Assembly: GCA_963667675.1 (NCBI GenBank)
Contig: OY763929.1
Span: 2,108,001 to 2,172,000 of the forward strand
Length of the DNA: 64,000 nt
Direction: 5' to 3'
From: G963667675 sp963667675
GTDB lineage: Bacteria > Chloroflexota > Dehalococcoidia > Lucifugimonadales > UBA3495
Under the pieces are notes generated by a model. That model was given only the letters and a program-made list of their open reading frames with translations, ran no database searches and was not told the origin of the DNA. The position numbers and the translations under genes are program-made. Below are positions 1-8,153 of the stretch, one piece after another (within the stretch, counting starts at the first letter, position 1; each line of letters begins with the position of its first letter).

Positions 1-2
1 AC

Positions 3-431
3 GGCGTTTTCAAGGAGATTTCAGGTTGGGTACGTAAGGATGCCGTAAGGGAACTAATTAAGTATTTCCGTTACACCAACCAACTTCAGATGATGGACAG
101 ACTCTTCAGTATCGAAGGGAAGGGACAATTGGTCGAAGGCCGGCGTCCACCCGCCGGGTCTAGCGCAGCTGCAACGCTTCGGCTCTTGGCCGAAGGCAGG
201 ACTTCCGCGCGGGTGGGTATGTTCTGCTCACCCAAAGGCCATTTCGTGCTTACATATGACCTAGCAGCGGAGCATTGGGCATATATCCGATTCGTAGGTG
301 AGGATAATTTCACAGGTCATGGGGTGGGTTTAAATGGCCAGGAGTTCCAGTTGGACAACTTGGGAGAATTCCAGAGGTTGCTTCGCGTGCTTATAGAGCA
401 AAAAATCCTAACCGAAGATACGGTGAAGTAA
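3..431 (+). CDS. hypothetical protein, 5' end off the window
   Basis: The reading frame is open from the first bases of the window to the TAA at 429-431, so the visible ATG ATG at 90 is probably internal and the gene begins outside. About 142 residues are visible. They form a soluble mixed alpha/beta sequence with no membrane segment, no cysteine cluster and no recognisable motif; the C-terminal third (around FQRLLRVLIEQKIL) looks helical. It lies 28 nt before the next gene on the same strand and may share its transcript. I do not recognise the family. The open frame could in principle be chance over the first 29 codons, but their composition is protein-like. Confidence 0.6.
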   Translation, partial: GVFKEISGWVRKDAVRELIKYFRYTNQLQMMDRLFSIEGKGQLVEGRRPPAGSSAAATLRLLAEGRTSARVGMFCSPKGHFVLTYDLAAEHWAYIRFVGEDNFTGHGVGLNGQEFQLDNLGEFQRLLRVLIEQKILTEDTVK

Positions 432-459
432 CAAAGGAAAGGGAGTCAACTTCCTGTAG

Positions 460-981
460 TTGCAAAGCATGGAAATCGCCAGGGACATATTAATTATCAT
501 CTCGCTGGCCACAGTTACAGCTTTGTGCCTGAGCATCACCGCCGGAGTGGTAATGCTGCTCCCGGCGATTAGGCGGTCCGTGCGGAACGTAGAGAAGGTG
601 ACCCAGAATGCTTCAGAAGTCACTCCTCACATGGTTCCGACCGTTGTTAGTTTAGAGAACACGGCTGCTCACCTGGAAACCATTTCCGAGAGAATAGAAT
701 GCGTAACTACAGTACTCGCCGAATCAATGCCACGCCTGTGGGATGAGGCTACCATCGCCTTCTCCAATATCAAGGACATCACCGGACATTTGAAGGACGC
801 TGCTCCCCACGTGGTGGAGACGGCCGCTAACGTTAAAGACACCACAGCCCATCTGTCGTTCACCGCAAAGAACGTCAGCGAAGCGAGTCGTTTATTGGGG
901 CCAGCAGGAGCCACAGCAAATATCGCGCAGCAGGGTATAGGAAGAATCGGGGGATTCATACGCGGCCTGTTCCGACGATGA
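460..981 (+). CDS. membrane-anchored coiled-coil protein (DUF948-like)
   Basis: A 173-residue protein with one N-terminal membrane segment (about residues 9-34, rich in I, L, V and A). A long amphipathic helical region follows, with repeating Thr/Ala/Val/Asn patterns (residues 38-150) and a basic tail ending FRR. This is the layout of the DUF948/YtxG-like family of membrane-tethered coiled-coil proteins, whose function is poorly known. A purine-rich stretch (AAAGGAAAGGGAG, 434-446) precedes both a TTG at 460 and an ATG at 469, so either could be the start. It lies between the partial gene and modA and has no visible functional tie to molybdate uptake. Confidence 0.65.
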   Translation: MQSMEIARDILIIISLATVTALCLSITAGVVMLLPAIRRSVRNVEKVTQNASEVTPHMVPTVVSLENTAAHLETISERIECVTTVLAESMPRLWDEATIAFSNIKDITGHLKDAAPHVVETAANVKDTTAHLSFTAKNVSEASRLLGPAGATANIAQQGIGRIGGFIRGLFRR

Positions 982-1003
982 TGCCTGGAGTCTACATCAG
1001 CCG

Positions 1004-1945
1004 ATGGCCTTCTTAACGGGCGAACGGGCCAGACGGGGGATCCATTGCCGCTCCTTATCACGGCTTTTGACCCTGCCGCCGGCGCTTTACGGGCGGATAG
1101 CCGCAGCCTTGATTGTTGCTGTTATGTTAACTGGATGCAGCAGCGAAGGCCCGGGAGACCGGCAACGGATTACGGTTTTCGCCGCTTCTTCTCTCACCGA
1201 GGCTTTTACCGAATTGGCCAACGTCTTCGAGGAGGAATACCCGGGGTCTTCCGTAATGTTGAACTTCGACGGTAGCCAACGCCTCCGTTTTCAACTGGAG
1301 CACGGCGCTAGGGCAGACGTTTTCGCTTCGGCGGACCAGAGGCAGATGGAACTGGCCCAAGATGCCGATCTATTGGCCGGTGACGTCGTGAATTTCGCGA
1401 GCAATCGACTGGTGATTGTCGTGCCGAAATCAGAAACAGAAGCCGGGGGCATGCCCGTGGTGCAGTCCGTCGGCGACCTGTCCAGCGAAGGGGTCAAGCT
1501 GGCCCTGGCCCACGAAGAAGTGCCGGCAGGCAGGTACGCCAGGGAAGTGATACAACGAATGGCCGCCGAACCGAGCCTGGGGCCTGAATACGCCGACAGC
1601 GTCTTGGCCAACGTGGTGACGGATGAGCCCAACGTCCGCAACGTGCTCCAGAAGGTCGCCTTGGGAGAAGTGGACGCCGGATTCGTCTACTATTCCGATG
1701 CTATGGTTGCGCCGGACGTGTCAGTGATACAAGTCCCCGATGAGGCCGGCGTCGCGGCCGCCTACACCATCGCCGTTCTCGATAGCTCTGACTCACCTGG
1801 GGACGCGCAAGACTTCATCGGTTATGTCATGTCCGGCGCAGGACAGTATATTTTGCGCCGCCATGGTTTTGAGACGCCGGCGCAGGCAGGTGCAACGCAG
1901 CTAAGTCTATTGGCAGGCCGCTGGACTGGAGGAGGGCTCCGGTGA
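1004..1945 (+). CDS. modA: molybdate ABC transporter substrate-binding lipoprotein ModA
   Basis: Binds molybdate (possibly tungstate) outside the membrane and hands it to ModB/ModC. A hydrophobic segment ending in the lipobox LTGC gives a lipidated Cys45. It is followed by ITVFAASSLTEAF, the ModA signature in which the paired serines contact the oxyanion. Later family landmarks are FASADQRQM, VGDL and the C-terminal GAGQYILRRHGF. The 313-residue length is normal plus a long N-terminus, so the true start may be one of the codons nearer the signal segment. The stop overlaps the modB GTG (GTGA). Molybdenum uptake fits the molybdopterin-enzyme genes near 17.7-19.3 kb. Confidence 0.93.
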   Translation: MAFLTGERARRGIHCRSLSRLLTLPPALYGRIAAALIVAVMLTGCSSEGPGDRQRITVFAASSLTEAFTELANVFEEEYPGSSVMLNFDGSQRLRFQLEHGARADVFASADQRQMELAQDADLLAGDVVNFASNRLVIVVPKSETEAGGMPVVQSVGDLSSEGVKLALAHEEVPAGRYAREVIQRMAAEPSLGPEYADSVLANVVTDEPNVRNVLQKVALGEVDAGFVYYSDAMVAPDVSVIQVPDEAGVAAAYTIAVLDSSDSPGDAQDFIGYVMSGAGQYILRRHGFETPAQAGATQLSLLAGRWTGGGLR

Positions 1946-2769
1946 CGCCGCCGTCGGTGCGTCGAATCCTTGGCGAGGCCGGGCCGGGCCGGGGCCTGGG
2001 AACGACCGCCGCTGTCCTCTACACCCTGTTCATCGTCCTGCCGGTGTTGGCCCTGTTGGTGAAGGCAGCACAGCAGGAGAGCTTTCTCTCCAGCCTGGTC
2101 AGCGACCTGGCCCTCACCGCCCTGCGGCTGTCCCTGGTCACCAGCCTGATCAGCATGGCGGTGGTGATAGCCATGGGCACCCCCTTTGCCTACTTGCTGG
2201 CCCGGAGCCACTCGCCTGTCTTGAGGGTCCTGGACAGCCTGGTGGAGCTTCCCATAGTCCTGCCGCCGGTGGTCGCCGGTGTCGCCATGCTCATGGCCTT
2301 CGGCCGGCAGGGAATTCTCGGCCCGCCGCTGGAGAGCGTGGGCATCAGCCTTCCCTTCACCACGGCGGCGGTGGTCTTTGCCCAAATCTTCGTCGGAGCG
2401 CCCTTCTACGTGCGGGCAGCCAAGCTGGGATTTCAGAACGTGGCCCGGGACTATGAGGACGTTTCCCAGACCTTGGGCGTCTCCCCCTGGTGGACCTTCT
2501 GGCGGCTGACTCTGCCGCTGGCCATGCCCAGCTTGCTAACGGGCCTTACCCTGGCATGGGCACGCGCCTTGTCCGAGTTCGGCGCAACCATCATGTTTGC
2601 CGGCAACCTTACCGGCAAGACCCAGACCATGCCCCTGGCCATTATGACGGCCATGGAAAGCAGCCTGGATACCGCTCTCGCCCTGTCGGTGATGTTGGTA
2701 GTGGGAGCCGTAGCCATATTGCTGACACTGAGCTTACTGGTCAGGCGTCAATACCTGGGGCGGTCATGA
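1942..2769 (+). CDS. modB: molybdate ABC transporter permease ModB
   Basis: A 275-residue inner-membrane permease of the ModB/CysT type with about six hydrophobic helices. The EAA loop that docks on the ATPase is visible around residues 175-200 (DVSQTLGVSPWWTFWRLTLP). The segment ALSEFGATIMFAGN is typical of ModB. GTG at 1942 is chosen as start because it overlaps the modA stop; the next gene overlaps by ATGA. This is translational coupling of a three-gene transporter operon. Confidence 0.93.
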   Translation: MTPPSVRRILGEAGPGRGLGTTAAVLYTLFIVLPVLALLVKAAQQESFLSSLVSDLALTALRLSLVTSLISMAVVIAMGTPFAYLLARSHSPVLRVLDSLVELPIVLPPVVAGVAMLMAFGRQGILGPPLESVGISLPFTTAAVVFAQIFVGAPFYVRAAKLGFQNVARDYEDVSQTLGVSPWWTFWRLTLPLAMPSLLTGLTLAWARALSEFGATIMFAGNLTGKTQTMPLAIMTAMESSLDTALALSVMLVVGAVAILLTLSLLVRRQYLGRS

Positions 2770-3875
2770 CGCAGGGCTGGGTGGACTGCCGGGTCGGGGA
2801 CTTCCGGTTGGAGGTCGACTGGCACATAGAGGCCGGAGAGGTGCTGGCCCTGTTCGGCCCTTCAGGAGCCGGCAAGACCACCGCGTTGCGGGCCATAGCC
2901 GGGTTGTTACGTCCCCGCCGCGGCCATATAGAGATTGCAGGCAAACCCGTATACGACGACTCCAGCCGCTTGTGGGTACCGGCCCATCGGCGGCGAGTTG
3001 GGTACCTGGCCCAGCAGTACCACCTTTTCCCCCACCTGAACGCGGCCCAAAACATCGCCTACGGCCTCCAGAAATGGCCAAAGGCCACGGCCGCGGAAAG
3101 GGTCGACGGCCTGGTTAGCGCGCTGCAACTCGACGGACTGGAAGAGCGGCATCCCGACCAGTTGTCCGGCGGCCAGCAACAGAGGGTGGCCATTGCCCGG
3201 GCCCTGGCCCCAAGACCGGACGTGTTGCTGTTGGATGAGCCCTTCGCCGCCATGGACGTGGAACTCCGTAGGGTCCTGCGGCGGGAACTCCGGGCGGTCC
3301 TAGCCCGGTCTCCCATTCCCGTGATGCTAGTCACCCACGACCGGGAGGAAGCCTTGGCCATGGCTGACTGGGTGCAGGTAATCGACGAGGGTAATACCAT
3401 AGCCCGCGGCCGGCCGTTGGAAATGCTGGGCCAGCCGGGGCAGGGGCGCGTCGCCCGGTTAGTGGGCGTAGAGAACCTGTTTCATCTAACCGTCGAGAGC
3501 CGCAATCCCCAGGATGGGACCATGATTTGCGCTGGGGGCAGTCTGCGAATCGAAGTCCCATTGGACGAGCCTGCCCCTGTTGCAGGGCAAGGCCGAACCG
3601 GGGGCGAACAGGTGGCGGTGGGCATACGGGCGTCGGACATTATCCTCGCCCACCAGGAGCCTGCCGGCACGTCGGCCCGCAACCGGCTATCCGGCATCGT
3701 CACCAGCGTGGAGCCATCGACCCCCGGCTACGAAGTGACCCTCGACTGCGGCCAGCCCCTGCGGTGCCGCATTACGGGCGCTTCCCTGGAGGAGATGGCA
3801 ATTCAGCCTGGTTCGACCCTATGGGCGGTCTTCAAAGCCTCTTCCTGCTTCATCGTTCAAGACCCGCCGCCATAG
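2766..3875 (+). CDS. modC: molybdate ABC transporter ATP-binding protein ModC
   Basis: A 369-residue ATPase energising ModB. Walker A is GPSGAGKTT (31-39), the ABC signature LSGGQQQRVAI is at 133-143 and Walker B LLLDEP at 154-159. The H-loop lies in VMLVTHDREEA. The C-terminal 130 residues form a TOBE/molybdate-binding regulatory domain (VGVENLFHLTV onward). The frame is open further upstream inside modB, but the ATG at 2766 overlapping the modB TGA is the natural start. It ends the modABC operon. Confidence 0.94.
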   Translation: MTQGWVDCRVGDFRLEVDWHIEAGEVLALFGPSGAGKTTALRAIAGLLRPRRGHIEIAGKPVYDDSSRLWVPAHRRRVGYLAQQYHLFPHLNAAQNIAYGLQKWPKATAAERVDGLVSALQLDGLEERHPDQLSGGQQQRVAIARALAPRPDVLLLDEPFAAMDVELRRVLRRELRAVLARSPIPVMLVTHDREEALAMADWVQVIDEGNTIARGRPLEMLGQPGQGRVARLVGVENLFHLTVESRNPQDGTMICAGGSLRIEVPLDEPAPVAGQGRTGGEQVAVGIRASDIILAHQEPAGTSARNRLSGIVTSVEPSTPGYEVTLDCGQPLRCRITGASLEEMAIQPGSTLWAVFKASSCFIVQDPPP

Positions 3876-4084
3876 GTGACACCGCCATTGCTGCCACGGG
3901 CTTCTAGGCCCTTCAGCATCGAACCACTGACATTTCCCGCTTGCCTATCCCATGCCCGATGGCTATCCTGTAATTGGGCAACGGTGACCACTCGGCGAAG
4001 CGACCAATGGTCGCCGAGGCCGATGGCCCTAAATGGCTCACAATGGCGCTGGAAAAAATAGTCCCGCCCCTTGACTTCACCGGC
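3876..4084. other. intergenic region after modABC
   Basis: No convincing coding sequence was found. A stem of 8 bp (CTCGGCGA 3991-3998 with TCGCCGAG 4011-4018, 12-nt loop) could terminate modABC, but it lacks a U-tract, so this is only a weak suggestion. A promoter for the zinc-ribbon gene lies just downstream. Confidence 0.35.
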
Positions 4085-4112
4085 TTGCATATATCGAATT
4101 CACCGGTATAAT
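4085..4112 (+). promoter_or_regulatory. sigma70-type promoter of the zinc-ribbon gene
   Basis: TTGCAT (4085-4090) and a perfect TATAAT (4107-4112) are separated by 16 nt. A second possible -35, TTGACT at 4071, is too far away (30 nt). The predicted transcript would have a leader of about 120 nt before the GTG at 4239. Confidence 0.6.
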
Positions 4113-4238
4113 AGCTTGCTAGGTTGAAGTAAGGTTAATTCAGGCAGCTAAGTTCCTCCGTTCTCCCTTTATCTTTGGTTGGCGCCCGTTGACCTGCTGA
4201 GCCAAATAAAAACCAATGTGGCCCAAGGAGGTCAACCA

Positions 4239-4547
4239 GTGGCCCTGTCAGACAAAACTCTAGTCTGTGTGGAGTGCGGAGGTGAGTTCATCTTCACCGC
4301 GGGCGAGCAGGAATTCTTTAACGCCCGTGGCTTTTCCAACGAGCCCAAGCGCTGTCGCAGTTGCCGCGCCGTGCGGCGGTCGGAGCAGCGCGGCGGCATG
4401 TACCAGGACGCCCCCCGGGAGATGTACCCCATCGTCTGCGCCGATTGCGGCAACGACGCCATGGTTCCCTTCCGCCCCCGAGGAGACCGGCCCGTTTATT
4501 GCAGCGACTGCTTCAGCAAGCAGCGCGCCGAGTCCTCCAACTTCTAA
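4239..4547 (+). CDS. double zinc-ribbon protein (CxxC-x17-CxxC type)
   Basis: A small 102-residue protein with two four-cysteine zinc ribbons: C10/C13/C39/C42 and C67/C70/C88/C91. The second, with CADC, 17 residues, then CSDC, is the pattern of the CxxC-x17-CxxC family. The role is unknown; such proteins are common in Chloroflexota and often highly expressed. The frame is open back to a TTG at 4179. I choose GTG 4239 because a near-perfect ribosome binding site (AAGGAGGT, 4225-4232) sits 6 nt before it and the cysteine domain starts immediately. It has its own promoter and terminator, so it is monocistronic. Confidence 0.82.
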   Translation: MALSDKTLVCVECGGEFIFTAGEQEFFNARGFSNEPKRCRSCRAVRRSEQRGGMYQDAPREMYPIVCADCGNDAMVPFRPRGDRPVYCSDCFSKQRAESSNF

Positions 4548-4570
4548 GTCCACAAAGTAGCGACATCAAT

Positions 4571-4598
4571 TGCTGGGCCGACTTCCACCGGCCCAGCA
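4571..4598 (+). terminator. rho-independent terminator of the zinc-ribbon gene
   Basis: A perfect 10-bp stem, TGCTGGGCCG (4571-4580) with CGGCCCAGCA (4589-4598), and an 8-nt loop are followed by GTCCTTTCT, a moderately U-rich tail. It lies 24 nt after the zinc-ribbon stop. Confidence 0.7.
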
Positions 4599-4689
4599 GT
4601 CCTTTCTCCCTCCAGTTCTGCATCTGCGCTGCCAAGTGCGGCGTATCGCCTGAACTGGCGTCCTGCTACGCCTCCCCTGCCGCCTTCCG

Positions 4690-4719
4690 TTGAATGCGCC
4701 ATTCAGAAACCGCTACAAT
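4690..4719 (+). promoter_or_regulatory. promoter of the ubiD-ubiA-ubiX operon
   Basis: TTGAAT (4690-4695), 18-nt spacer, TACAAT (4714-4719). The leader to the ATG at 4815 is about 90 nt, with no clear riboswitch fold. Confidence 0.55.
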
Positions 4720-4814
4720 GGGGCAGCTTTGTGTTGCCGCGTAGACCCGCCTATCAAGACGGTCCCCGGCAGTCTGCGCCCCCGGTCGCAACGGGGAGCG
4801 CAGTGTGAGATTCG

Positions 4815-6272
4815 ATGAAGTTCAAGGACCTTCGGGAGTTCATATCCTTCCTGGAGCGCAAAGACGCCCTCCGCCGCATCCGGACGCCGGTGAGTTGTGA
4901 ACTGGAAATCACCGAAATCACCGACCGGGTGATAAAGAGCGGCGGCCCGGCGTTGCTCTTCGAAAACGTCGAGGGCTACGAAACTCCCGTGGCAATCAAC
5001 CTGTTCGGCTCCCACCAGAGGATGGCCTGGGCGTTGGGAGTAGAGCAGTTGGACGACGCCGTGGAGCGGGTGCATGGCTTGCTGCAGCTCATGCAGGGGC
5101 CGCCCGAGGGCCTGCAAAACAAGCTCCGCACCCTGGGCCAACTGGTCAAGATAGGGTCGTTCCAGCCCAAGACCGTCCGCAACGCTCCCTGCCAGGAGGT
5201 GTTCCTGCAAGGCGACGACGTGGACCTGTTCGATCTTCCCATCCTCAAGTGCTGGCCGCTGGACGGAGGCCGCTTCATCACTTTGCCCCTGGTCATAACC
5301 CGGGACCCGGAGACCGGCGTGCAGAACTACGGCACCTACCGGATGCAGGTCTACGACCGGAATACCACCGGCATGCACTGGCAGACCCACAAGGTGGGAG
5401 CGCGCCACTACAGGCTCAATCAGCTGGGGCAGGGTGAGCGGATGGAGGTGGCCGTGGCCCTGGGCGGCGACCCGGCGTCGATATGGAGCGGCTCGGCGCC
5501 GCTGCCCCCGGACATCGACGAGATGATCGTGGCGGGATTCCTGCGGGAAGAGGGAGTCGAGTTGGTCAAGGGCAAGACCGTCGACATGATGGTCCCCGCC
5601 CATGCCGAAATCATATTGGAAGGCTACGTGACGCCTGGCGAAGAGCGGGAAGAAGGGCCCTTCGGAGACCACACCGGGTATTACTCCATGGAGGACTCTT
5701 ACCCCGTGTTCCACGTGGAGGCGATAACCCGGCGCAGGGACCCAATCTACCCCGCCGCAGTCGTGGGACGGCCGCCCATGGAAGACTACTGGATGGGCAA
5801 GGTGTCGGAGCGGCTCTTCCTACCCACGCTGCAACTGGTGCTGCCGGAAATCGTGGACTTGAACATGCCAGCCGAGGGGGTCTTCCACAACCTGGTGATT
5901 GTGTCCATCAAGAAGGAGTATCCGGGACAGGCCCGCAAGGTGATGCACGGCCTGTGGGGTGTCGGACTGATGAGCCTAGCCAAGACGATTATCGTGGTTG
6001 ACCATTTCGTCGACGTACACGACATTTCCGAAGTCGCCTGGCGGGTTGCCAACAACATAGACCCGGCCCAGGACTTCGTGTTCACCAAGGGGCCGATAGA
6101 CGACCTGGATGTCGCTTCACCGACGCCGAAATTCGGCAGCAAGGTGGGTATCGACGCCACGCTAAAGGGCCCCTTGGAAGGCCGTGTGCGCGAATGGCCG
6201 CCGGACATAGTCATGAGCCCCGAGATCAAAGAGTTGGTCGACCGCAAGTGGGGCGAGTACGGTCTCGGATAA
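4815..6272 (+). CDS. UbiD-family prenylated-FMN decarboxylase (menaquinone type, MqnL-like)
   Basis: A 485-residue UbiD-family decarboxylase. It removes the carboxyl group of an aromatic or unsaturated acid using prenylated FMN made by UbiX. Family landmarks are the N-terminal FKDLREFISFLE, GGPALLFENVEG, the EEGPFGDHTGYYSMEDSYPVF segment that includes the acidic catalytic region, and GVFHNLVIVSIKKEYPGQARKVM. With UbiA, UbiX and UbiE downstream, and MqnA elsewhere in the window, it most plausibly decarboxylates the naphthoate intermediate of futalosine-pathway menaquinone synthesis. That substrate is inferred from context, since UbiD paralogues act on many acids. It leads the operon. Confidence 0.88.
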   Translation: MKFKDLREFISFLERKDALRRIRTPVSCELEITEITDRVIKSGGPALLFENVEGYETPVAINLFGSHQRMAWALGVEQLDDAVERVHGLLQLMQGPPEGLQNKLRTLGQLVKIGSFQPKTVRNAPCQEVFLQGDDVDLFDLPILKCWPLDGGRFITLPLVITRDPETGVQNYGTYRMQVYDRNTTGMHWQTHKVGARHYRLNQLGQGERMEVAVALGGDPASIWSGSAPLPPDIDEMIVAGFLREEGVELVKGKTVDMMVPAHAEIILEGYVTPGEEREEGPFGDHTGYYSMEDSYPVFHVEAITRRRDPIYPAAVVGRPPMEDYWMGKVSERLFLPTLQLVLPEIVDLNMPAEGVFHNLVIVSIKKEYPGQARKVMHGLWGVGLMSLAKTIIVVDHFVDVHDISEVAWRVANNIDPAQDFVFTKGPIDDLDVASPTPKFGSKVGIDATLKGPLEGRVREWPPDIVMSPEIKELVDRKWGEYGLG

Positions 6273-6273
6273 C

Positions 6274-7170
6274 ATGGCAGGAACTGGAGCACGACGTACG
6301 GCAGCCCTACCTAGGAAAGTGACTAACAGGGCCATGGTATACCTGGGCTCGATCCGCGTCTGGGAGACGCTTTACGCCATGCCCTTTGCCTACATGGGCA
6401 TGGTGCTGGCCGCCGACGGCTGGCCCGGATGGGGCGCGTTCATCTGGATTACCGTGGCAATGGTTGGGGCGCGCACATTGGGCATGTCCGCCAACCGGTT
6501 GATCCATCGCAAGGAGGACACCGCCAATCCCAGGACCGCGGGGCGCCATCTGCCCGGCGGCCTCATGAATCCTCGGGAAGTGCTGGCCATCATGACGGTC
6601 TCCGCCGGGGTCTTCTTTTTCGCCGCTTCTCAACTAAACAGCCTGGCCTTGATTCTGTCGCCGATGGCCGCGGCTTATGTCATCCTGTACTCCTATTCCA
6701 AGTACAGGACCTGGGGTTGTCACTTTTTCCTGGGATGGGCCTTGGGGATTGCCCCGTCCGCCGCCTGGATCGGAGTCACCGGGCGGCTGGACCCGGAGCC
6801 GGTCTTGCTATCCTTCGCGGTGGCCGCCTGGGCCGCCGGATTCGACATCATCTACGGATGCGCCGACTACGACTTCGACCGGCAATACGGCGTCCATTCC
6901 ATCCCCAGCCGGTTCGGCATCGCCGCCGCCCTCTGGGTAAGCAGGGGGCTGCATTTCTGCTCCGCCATTGCGCTGCTGGCCCTCGGCCTGTGGTTCGAAC
7001 TCAACGCTTACTATTTCATCGGCTGGGGAATTTCTATGGCCCTGCTAACCTTGGAAAACAACATGGTCAGGGCCGACAACTTGGACGGCCTGCATTCGCC
7101 CTTCTTCAAGTACAACAGCGCAATTTCCATGGTTTTGCTGGCATTTACCGTCCTTGCCGTGACGCTCTAG
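6274..7170 (+). CDS. UbiA-family prenyltransferase (MqnP-like)
   Basis: An integral-membrane prenyltransferase, 298 residues, about eight helices. The first conserved motif is NRLIHRKEDTANPRTAGRHLPGG, the arrangement seen in the UbiA-like enzymes of futalosine-pathway bacteria. Its first Asp-rich box is altered: His and Glu occupy positions usually held by Asp. The second motif, DYDFDRQYGVHSIPSRFG, is canonical. It probably attaches the isoprenoid tail to the menaquinone ring precursor. The start lies 1 nt after ubiD; an internal start near 6334 is also possible because the first 20 residues are not conserved-looking. Confidence 0.87.
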   Translation: MAGTGARRTAALPRKVTNRAMVYLGSIRVWETLYAMPFAYMGMVLAADGWPGWGAFIWITVAMVGARTLGMSANRLIHRKEDTANPRTAGRHLPGGLMNPREVLAIMTVSAGVFFFAASQLNSLALILSPMAAAYVILYSYSKYRTWGCHFFLGWALGIAPSAAWIGVTGRLDPEPVLLSFAVAAWAAGFDIIYGCADYDFDRQYGVHSIPSRFGIAAALWVSRGLHFCSAIALLALGLWFELNAYYFIGWGISMALLTLENNMVRADNLDGLHSPFFKYNSAISMVLLAFTVLAVTL

Positions 7171-7202
7171 CCCTTCGCCTGTCATGTGAGATAATCAAGG
7201 TA

Positions 7203-7796
7203 ATGACAGGACTTCCTGTAATAGTGGGCATCACTGGCGCCAGCGGCTCGGTCCTGGCGCTCAGGACCGTTGACGAGTTATTGCGGCGCGACGTTCCCAC
7301 GGCACTGGTCTGTTCCAACAACGCCCGGCTGGTGTGGCGTGACGAGTTAGCCACGCCATTCAACGACACGCTGTCGGAGTGGCGGGAGCATCCGGGCTTC
7401 ACCTGGTATCCGGTCAACGACATGGCCGCCCCTATCGCCAGCGGCACCTATCCGACCCGCGGCATGGTCATCGTGCCGGCCAGCATGAATACCCTGGCAG
7501 CCGTTGCCCATGGGATGACCCATCACTTGGTCCACCGGGCGGCAGACGTCTGTCTGAAGGAACGGCGGCCCCTGGTCATAGTCCCGCGGGAGACGCCCCT
7601 GCACACCATTCACCTGGAAAACATGCTGGCCCTCAGCCGCCTTGGAGCCATGATTTTGCCGCCCCAACCGGCCTTTTATCTCCACCCCGAAAGCACAGAG
7701 GACATCGTCAGGTTTGTGGTGAGTCGGATACTAGTAGCGCTCGACGTGGAAGAAGCTCTTCCGGAAGACCTGCAATACAGGGAGATGGAAGACTGA
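7203..7796 (+). CDS. ubiX: UbiX-family flavin prenyltransferase
   Basis: A 197-residue flavin prenyltransferase making prenyl-FMN, the cofactor of the UbiD partner. The N-terminal VGITGASGSVLALR is the FMN-phosphate loop. VPASMNTLAAVAHG and ERRPLVIVPRETPLHTIHLENM are hallmark segments. ATG 7203 follows a short AAGG; the open frame extends far upstream inside ubiA, but the Rossmann motif begins right here. Its TGA overlaps the ATG of the next gene by one base. Confidence 0.93.
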   Translation: MTGLPVIVGITGASGSVLALRTVDELLRRDVPTALVCSNNARLVWRDELATPFNDTLSEWREHPGFTWYPVNDMAAPIASGTYPTRGMVIVPASMNTLAAVAHGMTHHLVHRAADVCLKERRPLVIVPRETPLHTIHLENMLALSRLGAMILPPQPAFYLHPESTEDIVRFVVSRILVALDVEEALPEDLQYREMED

Positions 7797-8149
7797 TGGG
7801 CATTACTTATATCGACGGAGTCGCCCGCGGGCCCACCGACAAAGAGGCGGCAGTAAGGTTCCTTGTAGACAGCGGCGCTACCTACAGCCTGCTACCTACG
7901 CCTGTATGGCAGGCTATAGGACTGGAACCGCGCCGAGAGCACTCGTTCACGTTGGCCGACGGGGCCACCGTGCAAAGGCGCATCTCCACCTGTTATTTGA
8001 TGCTTCCTCAAGGCCAGGACTATAGCCCGGTGATCCTGGGAGAGCCGGGAGATGAAGCTCTGTTGGGGGTCGTTACGCTGGAGATACTGGGGCTATTGTT
8101 CAATCCGTTTAACCGTACCCTGCAGCCGATGCGGATGATGCTGGCGTGA
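7796..8149 (+). CDS. retropepsin-like aspartic protease
   Basis: A 117-residue single-domain protein with the aspartic-protease motif LVDSGATYSLLP (Asp25-Ser-Gly) and a C-terminal half with the usual beta pattern (LLGVVTLEILGLLFNP). This is the clan AA, retropepsin-like family; such small bacterial members act as dimers. There is no signal peptide, so it is probably cytosolic. The start codon overlaps the ubiX stop (TGATG), so it is translationally coupled inside the menaquinone operon. Why a protease is here is not known; it may process or regulate a membrane enzyme of the pathway, or simply be co-transcribed. Confidence 0.75.
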   Translation: MGITYIDGVARGPTDKEAAVRFLVDSGATYSLLPTPVWQAIGLEPRREHSFTLADGATVQRRISTCYLMLPQGQDYSPVILGEPGDEALLGVVTLEILGLLFNPFNRTLQPMRMMLA

Positions 8150-8153
8150 ACCG

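Noticed and set aside
4713..5714. Long minus-strand open frame opposite ubiD
   Set aside because: Antisense shadow of a clear UbiD gene; composition is His/Val/Gln-rich as expected for the complement of GC-rich coding sequence.
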